64,000 bases of DNA from Ruegeria spongiae (GTDB taxonomy: Bacteria > Pseudomonadota > Alphaproteobacteria > Rhodobacterales > Rhodobacteraceae). Where the stretch lies: contig NZ_JAMFMB010000007.1 of the NCBI RefSeq assembly GCF_023502395.1, forward strand, positions 62,001-126,000, read 5' to 3'. A program made the position numbers and the translations under genes. The notes under the pieces are model-generated. The model saw only the letters and a list, made by a program, of their open reading frames with translations, was not told the DNA's origin and made no database searches. Positions 20,023 through 32,551 of the stretch are shown here, one piece after another (the first letter of the stretch is position 1; every line of letters starts with the position of its first letter).

Positions 20023-21195
20023 ATGGCGCAGGCACGTTTCGAGGCGAGACCGCAATTCTCGCGCCCCTTCCGGCAGATCATCATGATGCTGGTCGTAATT
20101 GGCCTGTCGGGGTTCGGTGTTTTTGTGGCGCTGCCGCGCGTCGCCTCGGTGTTTCAGGCGAACCCCTACCTGAACGGCTTTATCCTGCTGGTCTTTGTCA
20201 TCGGCGTTCTGGCCTGTTTCTGGCAGGTCTTCCAACTGATCGGATCGGTGCGCTGGATCGACGGCTTCGTCGGCGGGTTCGAACGCGAGGGCATCCCCGC
20301 GCCGCAGCTTCTGGCACCTTTGGCCACGCTGCTCAGCGCGCGCAGTGCACGGATGCAGATCAGTTCCACCTCGACACGCTCGATCCTCGATTCGGTGGCC
20401 GAACGCATCGAAGAAGAACGCGAGATCACCCGATATATCACCAATGTGCTGATTTACCTGGGATTGTTGGGCACATTCTTTGGCCTGGCCACCACGGTTC
20501 CCGCCATTGTCGACACCATCCGCAGCCTCAATCCGCAGGAAGGCGAAGAGGGGCTGGCGGTGTTCAACCGGCTCATGGTCGGTCTTGAAACACAGCTTCA
20601 GGGTATGGGCGTGGCCTTCGGTTCGTCGCTGCTCGGTCTTGCCGGGTCGCTGATCGTTGGCTTACTGGAACTTTTTGCCAGCCACGGTCAGAACCGGTTC
20701 TATCGCGAGTTGGAGGAATGGCTGTCGACGATCACGCGGGTCGGGTTTTCCTCCGGGGAAGATGGCGGACCCGATTCTGGTGCCATGGACGGCGTGATGG
20801 AGGCGATGACCGAGCAGATGGATGGGCTGCGGGTGATGTTCGAAAGCTCTGAACAGGACCGTGTAGCGCTTGCAGGCAAGATGGGTGATCTGGTCGATAC
20901 GATTGCCCAGATGAACCAGCGCCAGTCCGATGCGGACGGTGTCACCCGTGCGCTGGAGCGGCTCGCCGCCAATCAGGAAGCGCATGTGGACCTGCTGCGC
21001 AGCCATGAACACAGCGACGGCATTGATGCAGAAAGCCGGATGCGGCTGCGGTCGATCGACGTGCAGATGCTGCGCATCCTCGAAGAGATTTCAGCAGGTC
21101 GGCAGGAAAGCATGGCCGAGTTGCGCCGGGATATCGACACGCTCGTAACGGCGCTGACCCGACGCGGCGATACACCCATCGTGGACGAGGATTGA
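20023..21195 (+). CDS. MotA/TolQ/ExbB-like proton-channel protein
   Basis: 390 residues. Two N-terminal helices (about 24-47 and 56-80), a cytoplasmic stretch, then the conserved MotA/ExbB core helices near 140-168 (LIYLGLLGTFFGLATTVPAIVDT) and 190-225 (GMGVAFGSSLLGLAGSLIVGLLEL), followed by a roughly 150-residue cytoplasmic helical tail. It should form the pentameric stator ring around the neighbouring MotB/OmpA-like plug; the genes are 3 bases apart. No flagellar, Tol or TonB genes are nearby. The architecture recalls ZorA of Zorya defence, but ZorC and ZorD are absent. Confidence 0.85.
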   Translation: MAQARFEARPQFSRPFRQIIMMLVVIGLSGFGVFVALPRVASVFQANPYLNGFILLVFVIGVLACFWQVFQLIGSVRWIDGFVGGFEREGIPAPQLLAPLATLLSARSARMQISSTSTRSILDSVAERIEEEREITRYITNVLIYLGLLGTFFGLATTVPAIVDTIRSLNPQEGEEGLAVFNRLMVGLETQLQGMGVAFGSSLLGLAGSLIVGLLELFASHGQNRFYRELEEWLSTITRVGFSSGEDGGPDSGAMDGVMEAMTEQMDGLRVMFESSEQDRVALAGKMGDLVDTIAQMNQRQSDADGVTRALERLAANQEAHVDLLRSHEHSDGIDAESRMRLRSIDVQMLRILEEISAGRQESMAELRRDIDTLVTALTRRGDTPIVDED

Positions 21196-21198
21196 CCC

Positions 21199-22767
21199 AT
21201 GGCCCTGTCCCGGCGCACTGGTCAACGGTTTCAGGGCTCGGTCTGGCCCGGATTCGTTGACGCGATGACCGGGCTGCTGATGGTGCTGACCTTTGTGTTG
21301 ACCATCTTCATGGTGGTGCAGTTCGTCCTGCGCGAAACGATCTCGGGACAGGAAAGCGAGCTGGACGCGCTGTCGAACGAGGTCTCGGCGCTGGCCCAGG
21401 CGTTGGGGCTGGAAGAACAGGAAAGTGAACAGTTGCGGCAACGGGTGGGCGCGCTGAACGCCACGCTGTCAGACGCGCAGACCCAGATCACCGCGTTCGA
21501 GGCACAGGTCGCGGCACTGATCGCCGATCGCGACGCGGCACTGGCCAATGTGGACGATCTTTCTGCCCGGCAGGAGCAGTTGCTCTCGGAACAGGACGCG
21601 CTCAATCTGGCGCTGGCGCAATCGCGCAGTGAGGTCGACGCGCAGGCCGAGGCCGCCCGCCTCGCCGCCGCGCGCCGCGAAGCACTTGAGGCGCTGGTGG
21701 CCGATCTGCAAAGCGAAAGCGCGGAAAGAAGTGAACAGATCGCGGCGTTGCAGGGACAGCTTGACGCGGAAGAGGCGGCGCGGCTGGCCGATGCTGCTGC
21801 AGCCGAAGCGCTGAGGGCGCGGTTGCGCGACGCCGATACTGAATTGACCGCGATGACGCTGGCGCTTGAGGCGCAGCGCAAGGAGGCCGAAGAGACCCTG
21901 ACGCTGCTGGCGGCGGCGGATGCCGCCAGGAATGCGCTGCAAGGCGACCTGGAAGCTGCCCAATCCAAGGTTGATGAGGCCGATACAAGCGCCGCGCTAC
22001 TGGCGCAGGCCCGTGCCTTGCTTACGGCAGAGCAGGAGGTCTCGGCCGAGGCGCAGCGCCAGACGGCGCTGCTGAACCAGCAGATCGCGGCGCTGCGCAG
22101 CCAGTTGGGCGGGTTGCAGGCACTGCTGGACGATTACAAGGCGCGCGATGAGGCGGCGCAGGTGCAGTTGCAGTCGCTGGGTCAGGACCTCAACACCGCG
22201 CTGGCGCGTGCCGCCTCCGAAGAACGGCGTCGCCGCCTGCTGGAAGAGGCCGAGCGCAAGCGGTTGGAGGCCGAGGCCGAGGACCTGCAAGCACAGGCCA
22301 AGGATCTGGAACGCTACCGGTCAGAGTTTTTTGGCCGTCTGCGCGATGTGCTGGGCCAGCAGGAAGGCGTGCGGATCGAAGGCGACCGCTTTGTCTTTTC
22401 CTCCGAAGTGCTCTTTGCGCCCGGCTCGGCGACACTGTCACCCGAGGGCCGGTTCGAGATCGCCAAGATCGCCGAGATCCTGCGCGGCATCGCGCGCGAT
22501 ATCCCGCCTGAGATCAACTGGGTGATCCGGGTCGATGGCCATACCGACAACACACCGCTTGGCGGCACAGGCCGCTTCGCCGATAACTGGGAACTCAGTC
22601 AGGGTAGGGCGCTGTCGGTGGTGCGTTATATGGTAAACGCGCTGGGCATTGCGCCTAACCGGCTGGCGGCAAACGGGTTTGGTGAGTTCCAGCCGCTCAA
22701 TACAGCGGATACCGACGAAGCCCGCGCGCAGAACCGGCGGATCGAGTTGAAACTGACCGAGAAGTGA
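21199..22767 (+). CDS. MotB/OmpA-like peptidoglycan-binding protein with long coiled coil
   Basis: 522 residues. One N-terminal helix (about 19-44) carries Asp21 in FVDAMTGLLMVL, matching the proton-binding Asp of MotB. Residues about 46-385 are an almost unbroken Ala/Gln/Glu/Leu-rich coiled coil. The C-terminal 130 residues are an OmpA-like peptidoglycan-binding domain (VDGHTDNTP, NRRIEL). Together with the preceding channel protein it should be an ion-driven envelope machine anchored to the cell wall. An M23 endopeptidase follows convergently. Function unknown. Confidence 0.87.
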   Translation: MALSRRTGQRFQGSVWPGFVDAMTGLLMVLTFVLTIFMVVQFVLRETISGQESELDALSNEVSALAQALGLEEQESEQLRQRVGALNATLSDAQTQITAFEAQVAALIADRDAALANVDDLSARQEQLLSEQDALNLALAQSRSEVDAQAEAARLAAARREALEALVADLQSESAERSEQIAALQGQLDAEEAARLADAAAAEALRARLRDADTELTAMTLALEAQRKEAEETLTLLAAADAARNALQGDLEAAQSKVDEADTSAALLAQARALLTAEQEVSAEAQRQTALLNQQIAALRSQLGGLQALLDDYKARDEAAQVQLQSLGQDLNTALARAASEERRRRLLEEAERKRLEAEAEDLQAQAKDLERYRSEFFGRLRDVLGQQEGVRIEGDRFVFSSEVLFAPGSATLSPEGRFEIAKIAEILRGIARDIPPEINWVIRVDGHTDNTPLGGTGRFADNWELSQGRALSVVRYMVNALGIAPNRLAANGFGEFQPLNTADTDEARAQNRRIELKLTEK

Positions 22768-22777
22768 ATGGCGAGCG

Positions 22778-23737
22778 TTACTGGATTAATGCGGTTGTCG
22801 ACTTCTGGCTGATCACCTGCCCATTGCGCAACAGGCTCACCGTGCCGGTATAGGCGCCGGACGGCCAGCGATCGGCGGTCAAACGTTTGCCGTAAGCCCT
22901 GAAGAACCGCGCGCGGTTGCGCTCCAATGCGACCTGCTGGCCGCCAAAAGGCCCGTCCGGGCCAGCGATCTCGATCCGCAGTAGGTCGCCTTTGAGCCCA
23001 CCATAGGCGAGGCCATAAAGAACCAGGCCGGGGCTTTGGTCTGACAGCACGTTCTGCGCGGCGTCGCCCGCAAGGATCGTGTCGTATTCGGGAACCTGCG
23101 AGGCAAAGCCCACATCCAACAGCGCGCCCGGTACATAGTCGGGCATGTCGGCCCAGAGGCTGCTGCCTCCTTGTCCACATTGCGCCCGGTCGGTGGTGTC
23201 AAAGGGATCGACCACCTGACCGCCCTTGCGCACTGACAGATGAAGGTGTGGAAACTCTGTCTTGCCGCTTAGCCCGACTTGGCCCAGCACGGTTCCGGCA
23301 TCGACGATGTCGCCGGAACTGACGCGGACCGAACCCTGACGCAGATGGCAGTATTGGGTTTCCCAGCCGTCGGGGTGTTTCAGCACCACGCCATTGCCGC
23401 ATTCGCGCCCATCGACCTGAGCCGCCGTGTCGCTGGTATAAAGCTGGTCGGGCATCGAATTGCGGGTGCCCTGCACGATACCGGGTGCGGCAGCGCGTAC
23501 ATTCACACCCTGTTGCATGGCGCGTAACGTGGGCAGCGCGAAATCTGTGCCTTTGTGGCCATCGTAAGACAGCGACCCGCATATGAAATCCCTTGCGCCT
23601 GCGCCGGGGTCACGATCCACAAATTGCTGGATATGGCATGTCTCGCCGAGTTCGCAGTCAATGGGCAGGCTCAGAACGGGATCGCTCGCCGCCGGTCCGG
23701 CAGCGAGCACGAGGCTGGCGAGCAGTCGCCCGCGCAT
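22778..23737 (-). CDS. M23 family metallopeptidase (peptidoglycan hydrolase)
   Basis: 319 residues from ATG 23737, which overlaps the clpA TGA by one base (TGATG), so translation is coupled to clpA. Signal peptide to about residue 18. The LytM/M23 zinc site is complete: His61 and Asp65 (HKGTD), His131 (QYCHL) and His164/His166 (HLHLSV). An active D,D- or lysostaphin-like endopeptidase is expected in the periplasm. The last 110 residues form an extra beta-rich domain of unknown role. Several cysteines suggest disulfides. Confidence 0.9.
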   Translation of the reverse strand: MRGRLLASLVLAAGPAASDPVLSLPIDCELGETCHIQQFVDRDPGAGARDFICGSLSYDGHKGTDFALPTLRAMQQGVNVRAAAPGIVQGTRNSMPDQLYTSDTAAQVDGRECGNGVVLKHPDGWETQYCHLRQGSVRVSSGDIVDAGTVLGQVGLSGKTEFPHLHLSVRKGGQVVDPFDTTDRAQCGQGGSSLWADMPDYVPGALLDVGFASQVPEYDTILAGDAAQNVLSDQSPGLVLYGLAYGGLKGDLLRIEIAGPDGPFGGQQVALERNRARFFRAYGKRLTADRWPSGAYTGTVSLLRNGQVISQKSTTALIQ

Positions 23738-26061
23738 CAATCCGCGGTCAGCAGCGGTGGCTTGTCGCCCGGAATGCGTGGTTGTTGCGGGCCGTTGATC
23801 TGCAGATCCAGTTCGCCGTTCTTTATCGCGACCTTCACCACACCGCCTTTGGCGAGCTTGCCGAACAGCAACTCTTCGGCCAACGGCTTTTTGATGTGTT
23901 CCTGAATGACGCGACCCAGCGGGCGGGCGCCCATCTTGTCGTCATACCCCTTGTCGGCCAGCCATTCGGCGGCTGGGCGGGTCAGTTCGATGGTCACGTT
24001 GCGATCCAGCAACTGCGCCTCAAGCTGGAGGACGAATTTCTCGACCACCTGCAAGATGACCTCTTTCGGCAGCGGTGCGAAAGAGATCACCGCGTCCAGG
24101 CGGTTGCGGAATTCTGGGGCGAACATCCGCTCGATCGCGGCAGTGTCCTCGCCCTCGCGGCGGTCGCGGCCAAAACCGATGGCTTCCTTGGCCTGTTCCT
24201 GTGCCCCGGCGTTCGAGGTCATGATCAGCACCACATTGCGGAAATTCACCGTCCGGCCATTGTGGTCGGTCAACTCGCCATGGTCCATCACCTGCAGCAG
24301 GATGTTGAACACATCCGGATGCGCCTTTTCGATCTCGTCCAGCAGCAGCACGCAATGCGGGTGCTGATCGACGCCATCGGTCAGCATGCCGCCCTGATCG
24401 AAGCCCACATAACCCGGAGGCGCGCCGATCAGGCGGCTGACCGCATGTTTCTCCATGTATTCCGACATGTCGAAGCGCAGCAGTTCGACCCCCAGCGTAT
24501 CTGCCAGTTGTTTGGCCACTTCGGTCTTGCCGACGCCGGTGGGACCGGCGAACAGATAGTTGCCGATGGGTTTTTCCGGCTCACGCAGTCCCGCGCGGGC
24601 CAGTTTGATGGCACTGGACAGCGCGTCGATCGCCTTGTCTTGCCCGAACACCACCCGCTTGAGCGAGGCTTCGAGGTCCTTGAGAACCTCGGCATCGTCC
24701 TTGGTGACATTCTTGGGCGGGATGCGGGCGATTTTGGCCACCACGGCCTCGATCTCTTTCACGCCGATGGTCTTGCGGCGTTTGCTTTCCACCACCAGAT
24801 GCTGTGCCGCACCGGCCTCGTCGATCACGTCGATGGCCTTGTCAGGCAGTTTCCGGTCGGTGATATAGCGTGCCGCCAGCTCGACCGCAGACTTGATCGC
24901 GTCGGCGGTGTATTTGATGTCGTGATGTTCCTCGAAATAGGGTTTCAACCCGCGCAGGATTTTAACGCTGTCCTCGACCGTGGGTTCATTCACGTCGATC
25001 TTCTGGAATCGGCGGGACAGTGCACGGTCTTTCTCAAAATGCTGACGGAATTCTTTGTAGGTGGTTGAGCCCATGGTGCGCAGCTTACCGCCCTGCAGGG
25101 CGGGTTTCAGCAGGTTCGAGGCATCCATCGCGCCGCCCGAGGTGGCACCTGCGCCGATCACCGTGTGAATCTCGTCGATGAACAGCACCGCGTCGGGATG
25201 GCTTTCCAACTCTGTCACCACAGCCTTGAGGCGTTCTTCGAAATCGCCGCGATAACGGGTGCCCGCCAGCAAAGCGCCCATGTCGAGGGAATAGATCGTC
25301 GTGCCTGACAGAATCTCGGGCGTGTTGCCATTGACGATCTTGCGCGCCAGACCTTCGGCGATAGCGGTCTTGCCGACGCCGGGGTCGCCCACCAGCAGCG
25401 GGTTGTTCTTGCGGCGGCGGCACAATACCTGAATACAGCGTTCCACCTCTAGATCGCGGCCGATCAGCGGATCAACCTCGCCATCACGCGCCTTGGCGTT
25501 GAGATCGACGCAATATTTTGACAGCGCGCTTTCCTTCTGTTCCGGTTCGCTCGCCGTGGTCTGGGTCTCTTCCTCGGGTTCATCCGAGCCGGAAACCGAG
25601 CGGTTTTCGCCATAAGCCGGATCCTTGGCCACGCCATGGGCAATGAAATTCACCGCATCATAGCGGGTCATGTCCTGTTCCTGCAGGAAATAGGCTGCGT
25701 TGCTTTCGCGTTCGGCAAAGATGGCAACCAGAACGTTGGCACCAGTCACTTCGGTCCGGCCCGAGCTTTGCACATGGATTGCGGCGCGCTGGATCACGCG
25801 CTGGAAGGCGGCGGTCGGGACCGCTTCGGAGCCGTCGATATCGGTGACCAGGTTTGACAGGTCTTCGTCGATAAACTCGACCAGGGTTCCACGCAATTCG
25901 TCAAGATCGACGCTACAGGCTTTCATGACCCGTACCGCATCTGGTTCGTCCAGCAGTGCCAGAAGCAGATGCTCGAGCGTTGCAAATTCGTGACGCCGTT
26001 CATTCGCGGCGGCAAGCGCCGCGTGAATGGCTTGTTCTAGTGTGCTCGAGAATGAAGGCAC
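23737..26061 (-). CDS. clpA: ATP-dependent Clp protease ATP-binding subunit ClpA
   Basis: 774 residues from a GTG start 7 bases after GAGGAG. Order: N-terminal double Clp repeat (1-145), first AAA+ module (Walker [14 protein letters not shown] near 215), second AAA+ module ([13 protein letters not shown] near 505) and an IGF ClpP-docking tripeptide. There is no ClpB-type middle coiled coil. ClpA unfolds substrates, including N-end-rule ones given by ClpS, into ClpP. clpS is not directly upstream here, unlike in many proteobacteria. A heat-shock-type promoter candidate lies at 26145-26173. Confidence 0.95.
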   Translation of the reverse strand: MPSFSSTLEQAIHAALAAANERRHEFATLEHLLLALLDEPDAVRVMKACSVDLDELRGTLVEFIDEDLSNLVTDIDGSEAVPTAAFQRVIQRAAIHVQSSGRTEVTGANVLVAIFAERESNAAYFLQEQDMTRYDAVNFIAHGVAKDPAYGENRSVSGSDEPEEETQTTASEPEQKESALSKYCVDLNAKARDGEVDPLIGRDLEVERCIQVLCRRRKNNPLLVGDPGVGKTAIAEGLARKIVNGNTPEILSGTTIYSLDMGALLAGTRYRGDFEERLKAVVTELESHPDAVLFIDEIHTVIGAGATSGGAMDASNLLKPALQGGKLRTMGSTTYKEFRQHFEKDRALSRRFQKIDVNEPTVEDSVKILRGLKPYFEEHHDIKYTADAIKSAVELAARYITDRKLPDKAIDVIDEAGAAQHLVVESKRRKTIGVKEIEAVVAKIARIPPKNVTKDDAEVLKDLEASLKRVVFGQDKAIDALSSAIKLARAGLREPEKPIGNYLFAGPTGVGKTEVAKQLADTLGVELLRFDMSEYMEKHAVSRLIGAPPGYVGFDQGGMLTDGVDQHPHCVLLLDEIEKAHPDVFNILLQVMDHGELTDHNGRTVNFRNVVLIMTSNAGAQEQAKEAIGFGRDRREGEDTAAIERMFAPEFRNRLDAVISFAPLPKEVILQVVEKFVLQLEAQLLDRNVTIELTRPAAEWLADKGYDDKMGARPLGRVIQEHIKKPLAEELLFGKLAKGGVVKVAIKNGELDLQINGPQQPRIPGDKPPLLTAD

Positions 26062-26144
26062 CGGCGTGCTCCTCTATACTGGGGTTGGCAGGGGGCGGAT
26101 TTGGCGTTGGTCCCCCCAGACCAACCATGTCCTCATATTATTAG

Positions 26145-26173
26145 AGTTTGGTTGAACACACGGCGGCTTCAAG
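26145..26173 (-). promoter_or_regulatory. Candidate RpoH (sigma32-type) promoter of clpA
   Basis: Minus-strand CTTG (26173-26170), 18 bases, CCAAACT (26151-26145), compared with the alphaproteobacterial RpoH pattern CTTG-N17/18-CYTATNT: the -35 core matches fully and the -10 matches partly. About 85 bases before the clpA start. Confidence 0.3.
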
Positions 26174-26193
26174 GGTTTTTTGCTAAATCATCC

Positions 26194-26208
26194 TCACATT
26201 TAATGTGA
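26194..26208. promoter_or_regulatory. 15-base perfect palindrome between gloB and clpA
   Basis: TCACATT-T-AATGTGA. Seven-base arms with a single central base, in an AT-rich stretch 36 bases past the gloB stop and 133 bases before the clpA start. It may be an operator for clpA or a small terminator hairpin of gloB. It is the everted form of a CRP half-site pair, not a CRP site. Confidence 0.4.
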
Positions 26209-26243
26209 CTGATGCGGTGAAGCCGGGAAATCATGCGTCAGAA

Positions 26244-27005
26244 TCAGTCCTTGCGGGCCCGGATTTCGGCGAACACATCAACCGGCGCTTTGCCGGTCAT
26301 GCCCAGATTCGCCTGAATTTCCGGTTCCTTGGCCCGCAAAAAGGGATTTGTGGCCTTTTCCAGCGCCAATTCCGACGGAACCGTGGGCCGCCCTGCCGCT
26401 CTTGTCTCAGATATGTCTGCGATGCGTTTTTTCAATGCGGCATTTTCCGGCTCGATTGTTTCCGCGAACCGGCCATTGGCCTGGGTGTATTCATGCCCGG
26501 AGTAGACGATGGTGTCCTCGGGCAGGGCTGCGAGCTTGTTCAGCGAGGCCCACATCTGCTCGGGCGAGCCTTCAAACAGCCGCCCGCATCCCAGTGCCAT
26601 CAGACTGTCGGCGGTGAACACCGCATGGCTTTGCGGCAGGTAATACGCAATGTGGCCGACCGTGTGGCCGGGCACGTCGATAACCTGCACATCCTCGCGC
26701 GACAGGGAAAAAACCGTGCCTTCGCGCACCTCCAGATCCAGCTTCGGCAGGCGATGCGCATCCGCTGCCGCGCCCACCACGGTGGCACCGAACCGCGACC
26801 GGAGCGCTTCGACCCCATCCACGTGATCCCAATGGTGATGGGTCAGCCAGATCTGGTCCAGCGACCAGCCGCGCCGGTCAAGCTCTGCCTCGATGGCGGT
26901 GGATTCGGGCGCGTCCACAAGGGCGGTCAATCCGCTGCCCGGCGCATGGATCAGAAAGGCATAATTGTCGCTGAGGCAGGGGAGTGTGACGATCTCGAGA
27001 GGCAT
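26244..27005 (-). CDS. gloB: Hydroxyacylglutathione hydrolase (glyoxalase II)
   Basis: 253 residues from [11 protein letters not shown]; upstream in-frame starts lack conservation. Metallo-beta-lactamase fold with the THHHWDH motif (His56, His58, Asp60, His61), a further metal His in VPGHTVGH, and Asp in FTADSL. It hydrolyses S-lactoylglutathione to lactate and glutathione in methylglyoxal detoxification. The C-terminal helical glutathione-binding part is present (NPFLRA near residue 222). Divergent from a methyltransferase 61 bases away. Confidence 0.93.
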   Translation of the reverse strand: MPLEIVTLPCLSDNYAFLIHAPGSGLTALVDAPESTAIEAELDRRGWSLDQIWLTHHHWDHVDGVEALRSRFGATVVGAAADAHRLPKLDLEVREGTVFSLSREDVQVIDVPGHTVGHIAYYLPQSHAVFTADSLMALGCGRLFEGSPEQMWASLNKLAALPEDTIVYSGHEYTQANGRFAETIEPENAALKKRIADISETRAAGRPTVPSELALEKATNPFLRAKEPEIQANLGMTGKAPVDVFAEIRARKD

Positions 27006-27066
27006 GGCCTTTTGCCCTTTCATTGCTAGACTGCGCCCAGCTAAGCCGATCACGCGAGCGCCTGCA

Positions 27067-27801
27067 ATGCATCTGGACGTCCAGGATCTGAGGAATTTCT
27101 ACTACCGCAGCACGCTGGGGCGGGCGGCGCAGGCGGCCATTCGCGGTCGTCTGCTGGCGCTCTGGCCCGAAGCGCAGGGTCAGACGGTGGCCGGGTTCGG
27201 CTTTGCGGTGCCGCTGTTGCGCCCTTACCTGAAGGATGCGCGGCGGGTGATCGGGCTGATGCCCGGCCCTCAAGGCGTCATGCCCTGGCCCGCCGGGATG
27301 CCCAATGTGTCGGTTCTTGCGGAAGAGACGCAATGGCCCATCGAGACCGGGCATGTGGACAAGCTGGTGGTGATGCACGGGCTGGAGACCTCTGAGCGGC
27401 CCAGCAACGTTCTTGATGAATGCTGGCGGGTGCTGGGGCCCGGCGGCAAGGCGATGTTCATCGTGCCAAATCGCGCCGGGCTGTGGTCGCGGTCGGACAA
27501 GACGCCGTTTGGATTCGGGCGGCCCTATACGTTGGGCCAGTTGGAAGCGCAGTTGAAAGAGCATCATTTTCTGCCCGACGCGCATTGCTCGGCGCTGTAC
27601 CAACCGCCATCCTTCCGGCGGTTCTGGCTGAAATCCGGGGCGCTCATCGAAAAGACCGGAACCCGGCTGCCGACGATCATGGCGGGCGGCGTTTTCATGG
27701 TCGAGGCCAGCAAACGCATACAGCCGCCCAGTGGCCGGGTTGTTCCGCATGAACAAAGGCGACCTATTCAGGCGCTGGACGGGTTGCTCAAGCCCGCCTG
27801 A
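27067..27801 (+). CDS. Class I SAM-dependent methyltransferase (glyoxalase-linked type)
   Basis: 244 residues from [17 protein letters not shown] Methyltransf_11-like domain is recognisable from [16 protein letters not shown] (near residue 125), but motif I is atypical ([11 protein letters not shown] instead of a DxGxGxG). The gene is divergent from gloB, an arrangement I associate with many Rhodobacteraceae. The weak SAM motif means enzymatic function is likely but not assured. Substrate unknown. Confidence 0.8.
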   Translation: MHLDVQDLRNFYYRSTLGRAAQAAIRGRLLALWPEAQGQTVAGFGFAVPLLRPYLKDARRVIGLMPGPQGVMPWPAGMPNVSVLAEETQWPIETGHVDKLVVMHGLETSERPSNVLDECWRVLGPGGKAMFIVPNRAGLWSRSDKTPFGFGRPYTLGQLEAQLKEHHFLPDAHCSALYQPPSFRRFWLKSGALIEKTGTRLPTIMAGGVFMVEASKRIQPPSGRVVPHEQRRPIQALDGLLKPA

Positions 27802-28106
27802 CAGGTGCGACAGGTATCATTCTGCGCCCTTCCGGGCGAATAAACATGCGGTAGGAATCGCGAAAACCTGCAATCTCGTAACATTTTTCAGGCAGACTGT
27901 GGGGGCAAAGCGTCACACTTTCGCCTAACCCATTGAAAACAAATAATTTGGGGATAAGTGCGCTGCCGTTATACTGTATTGCGAGGTTGTGAACGCTCTG
28001 CTACATCCGCGTTGATTTTGATGCCCTGCCGCCCTGGCGGGGTTTTGTCACACCCCCGGTTTGGCTGGTTTGCACGAATTCGGGGCCAAGTAGCGGAAGG
28101 GTGGAC
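27802..28106. other. 305-base intergenic region before the F1-ATPase operon
   Basis: No credible gene. It holds a weak 5-bp hairpin (27825-27838) after the methyltransferase, an AT-rich patch near 27935-27960, the promoter candidate at 27948-27975 and a leader of roughly 125 bases before atpH. Confidence 0.7.
27948..27975 (+). promoter_or_regulatory. Candidate promoter of the atpHAGDC operon
   Basis: TTGGGG (27948-27953), 16 bases, TATACT (27970-27975). The -10 is strong and the -35 keeps only TTG. About 130 bases upstream of atpH. Confidence 0.45.
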
Positions 28107-28667
28107 GTGTCCGAACCAGCTTCGATTTCCGCCGGCATCGCCGAGCGTTACGCCACCGCGATCTTCGAGATCGCGAAAGAGAACAAAAACCTTGATGGCC
28201 TGGAAACAGGCGTCACCGATTTGGCCGAAGCCCTGGACGCCAGCGCCGATCTGCGCGACCTGATCCATTCGCCGCTGATTTCGCGGGCGGATCAGGCAGC
28301 GGCCATCGGTGCAATTGCCAAAAAAATGAACCTGGATCCGGTGTTGGGCAACGCCCTGAGCCTGATGGCCCAGAAGCGCCGCCTGTTTGTCGTGCCGCAG
28401 CTGATTGCAGCCCTGCGCGCGGCGCTGGCAGACGAGCGGGGCGAAGTGACGGCTGATGTGGCGTCGGCCAAGGCACTGACCAAGGCCCAGATGGAAAAAC
28501 TGTCCGCAACGCTCGGTGAGCAAGTGGGCAAAACCGTGAGTATCAATGCGACCGTTGATGAAAGCCTCATCGGCGGTCTTGTCGTCAAAGTGGGCTCGAA
28601 GATGATCGACAGTTCGATCCGCTCCAAGCTCAACTCCCTACAGAATGCAATGAAAGAGGTCGGATAG
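28107..28667 (+). CDS. atpH: F1F0 ATP synthase delta subunit
   Basis: 186 residues from GTG 28107 (SEPASISAGIAERYA), 6 bases after GGAAGG; a GTG two codons upstream would overlap the ribosome-binding site. Delta connects F1 to the peripheral b stalk. Standard OSCP/delta fold with the C-terminal DESLIGGLVVKVGSKMIDSSI motif. First gene of atpHAGDC; its TAG is immediately followed by the atpA ATG. F0 genes are not in the window. Confidence 0.95.
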   Translation: MSEPASISAGIAERYATAIFEIAKENKNLDGLETGVTDLAEALDASADLRDLIHSPLISRADQAAAIGAIAKKMNLDPVLGNALSLMAQKRRLFVVPQLIAALRAALADERGEVTADVASAKALTKAQMEKLSATLGEQVGKTVSINATVDESLIGGLVVKVGSKMIDSSIRSKLNSLQNAMKEVG

Positions 28668-30206
28668 ATGGGTATCCAAGCTGCAGAGATTTCTGCAATC
28701 CTGAAGGACCAGATCCAGAATTTTGGTCAGGAAGCAGAAGTGGCCGAGATCGGTCGCGTGCTGAGTGTCGGTGACGGGATTGCCCGCGTCTATGGCCTCG
28801 ACAATGTGCAGGCCGGTGAAATGGTCGAGTTTCCGGGCGGCATCATGGGCATGGCGCTGAACCTGGAAAGCGACAACGTTGGTGTCGTGATCTTCGGCTC
28901 GGACCGGGACATCAAGGAAGGTGACACCGTCAAGCGCACCAACTCGATCGTGGACGTGCCGATCGGCAACGAACTGCTGGGCCGTGTTGTGGACGGTCTG
29001 GGCAACCCGATCGACGGCAAAGGCCCGATCAACGCCACCCAGCGTGGTGTTGCGGACGTCAAAGCGCCGGGCATCATCCCGCGTAAATCGGTGCATGAGC
29101 CGATGTCGACCGGTCTGAAATCGGTTGACGCGATGATCCCGATTGGCCGTGGCCAGCGCGAACTGATCATTGGTGACCGTCAGACCGGCAAGACCGCCGT
29201 GGCGCTGGACACCATTCTTAACCAGAAATCGGTGAACGAAGCCGCAGGCGACGACGAGAGCAAGAAGCTCTACTGCGTCTATGTGGCCGTCGGCCAGAAG
29301 CGCTCGACCGTGGCGCAGCTGGTGAAGCGTCTGGAAGAATCCGGCGCCATCGACTACTCGATCGTCGTGGCCGCAACCGCCTCCGACCCGGCGCCGATGC
29401 AGTTCCTGGCACCCTATGCCGCAACCGCGATGGCCGAGTTCTTCCGCGACAATGGCCGCCACGCGCTGATCATCTATGATGACCTGTCCAAACAGGCCGT
29501 GTCCTATCGTCAGATGTCGCTGCTGCTGCGTCGTCCGCCCGGACGTGAAGCCTATCCTGGCGACGTTTTCTATCTCCACTCGCGCCTGCTGGAACGTTCG
29601 GCGAAGCTGAACGAAGATTTCGGCGCTGGCTCGCTGACCGCTTTGCCAGTCATCGAGACTCAGGGCGGCGACGTGTCGGCCTTTATTCCAACCAACGTGA
29701 TCTCTATCACCGATGGCCAGATCTTTCTGGAAACCGAACTGTTCTACCAGGGCATCCGCCCCGCTGTGAACACCGGTCTGTCGGTCTCGCGTGTGGGCTC
29801 TTCGGCTCAGACCAACTCGATGAAGTCGGTTGCTGGTCCGGTGAAACTGGAACTTGCTCAGTACCGCGAAATGGCGGCCTTTGCGCAGTTCGGCTCCGAC
29901 CTTGATGCCGCGACCCAGCAGCTGCTGAACCGTGGTGCGCGCCTGACCGAGCTGATGAAACAGCCGCAGTACTCGCCGCTGACCAACGCCGAGATTGTCT
30001 GCGTCATCTTCGCGGGCACCAACGGCTACCTCGACAAGATCGACGTCAAGGATGTTGGTCGCTACGAGGCCGGTCTGCTGGCGCATCTGCGCGGCAAACA
30101 TGCCGATCTGCTTGACTGGATCACCAATGACGATCCCAAGATCAAGGGTGATGCGTCCGACAGGATCAAGGCTGCGCTGGACGAATACGCCGCAACCTTC
30201 GCTTAA
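28668..30206 (+). CDS. atpA: F1F0 ATP synthase alpha subunit
   Basis: 512 residues, normal length. Non-catalytic nucleotide-binding subunit of the F1 hexamer. Beta-barrel domain (1-95), P-loop [13 protein letters not shown] near residue 170, and the signature [14 protein letters not shown] near residue 365. It begins directly after the atpH stop and precedes atpG by 12 bases, so it is one transcript. Confidence 0.97.
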   Translation: MGIQAAEISAILKDQIQNFGQEAEVAEIGRVLSVGDGIARVYGLDNVQAGEMVEFPGGIMGMALNLESDNVGVVIFGSDRDIKEGDTVKRTNSIVDVPIGNELLGRVVDGLGNPIDGKGPINATQRGVADVKAPGIIPRKSVHEPMSTGLKSVDAMIPIGRGQRELIIGDRQTGKTAVALDTILNQKSVNEAAGDDESKKLYCVYVAVGQKRSTVAQLVKRLEESGAIDYSIVVAATASDPAPMQFLAPYAATAMAEFFRDNGRHALIIYDDLSKQAVSYRQMSLLLRRPPGREAYPGDVFYLHSRLLERSAKLNEDFGAGSLTALPVIETQGGDVSAFIPTNVISITDGQIFLETELFYQGIRPAVNTGLSVSRVGSSAQTNSMKSVAGPVKLELAQYREMAAFAQFGSDLDAATQQLLNRGARLTELMKQPQYSPLTNAEIVCVIFAGTNGYLDKIDVKDVGRYEAGLLAHLRGKHADLLDWITNDDPKIKGDASDRIKAALDEYAATFA

Positions 30207-30218
30207 GGAGAGGCGGCA

Positions 30219-32539
<2,321 letters not shown>

Positions 32540-32551
32540 GGAGAAAACCTG

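Noticed and set aside
20023-22767. Zorya anti-phage system
   Set aside because: The pair resembles ZorA/ZorB, but no ZorC, ZorD or ZorE-like gene is adjacent, the long helical part sits in the MotB-like partner instead of the ZorA-like one, and the surroundings are core genes.
26194-26208. CRP/FNR binding site
   Set aside because: The half-sites are in everted order (TCACA...TGTGA), whereas CRP needs TGTGA-N6-TCACA, and the spacing does not fit FNR either.
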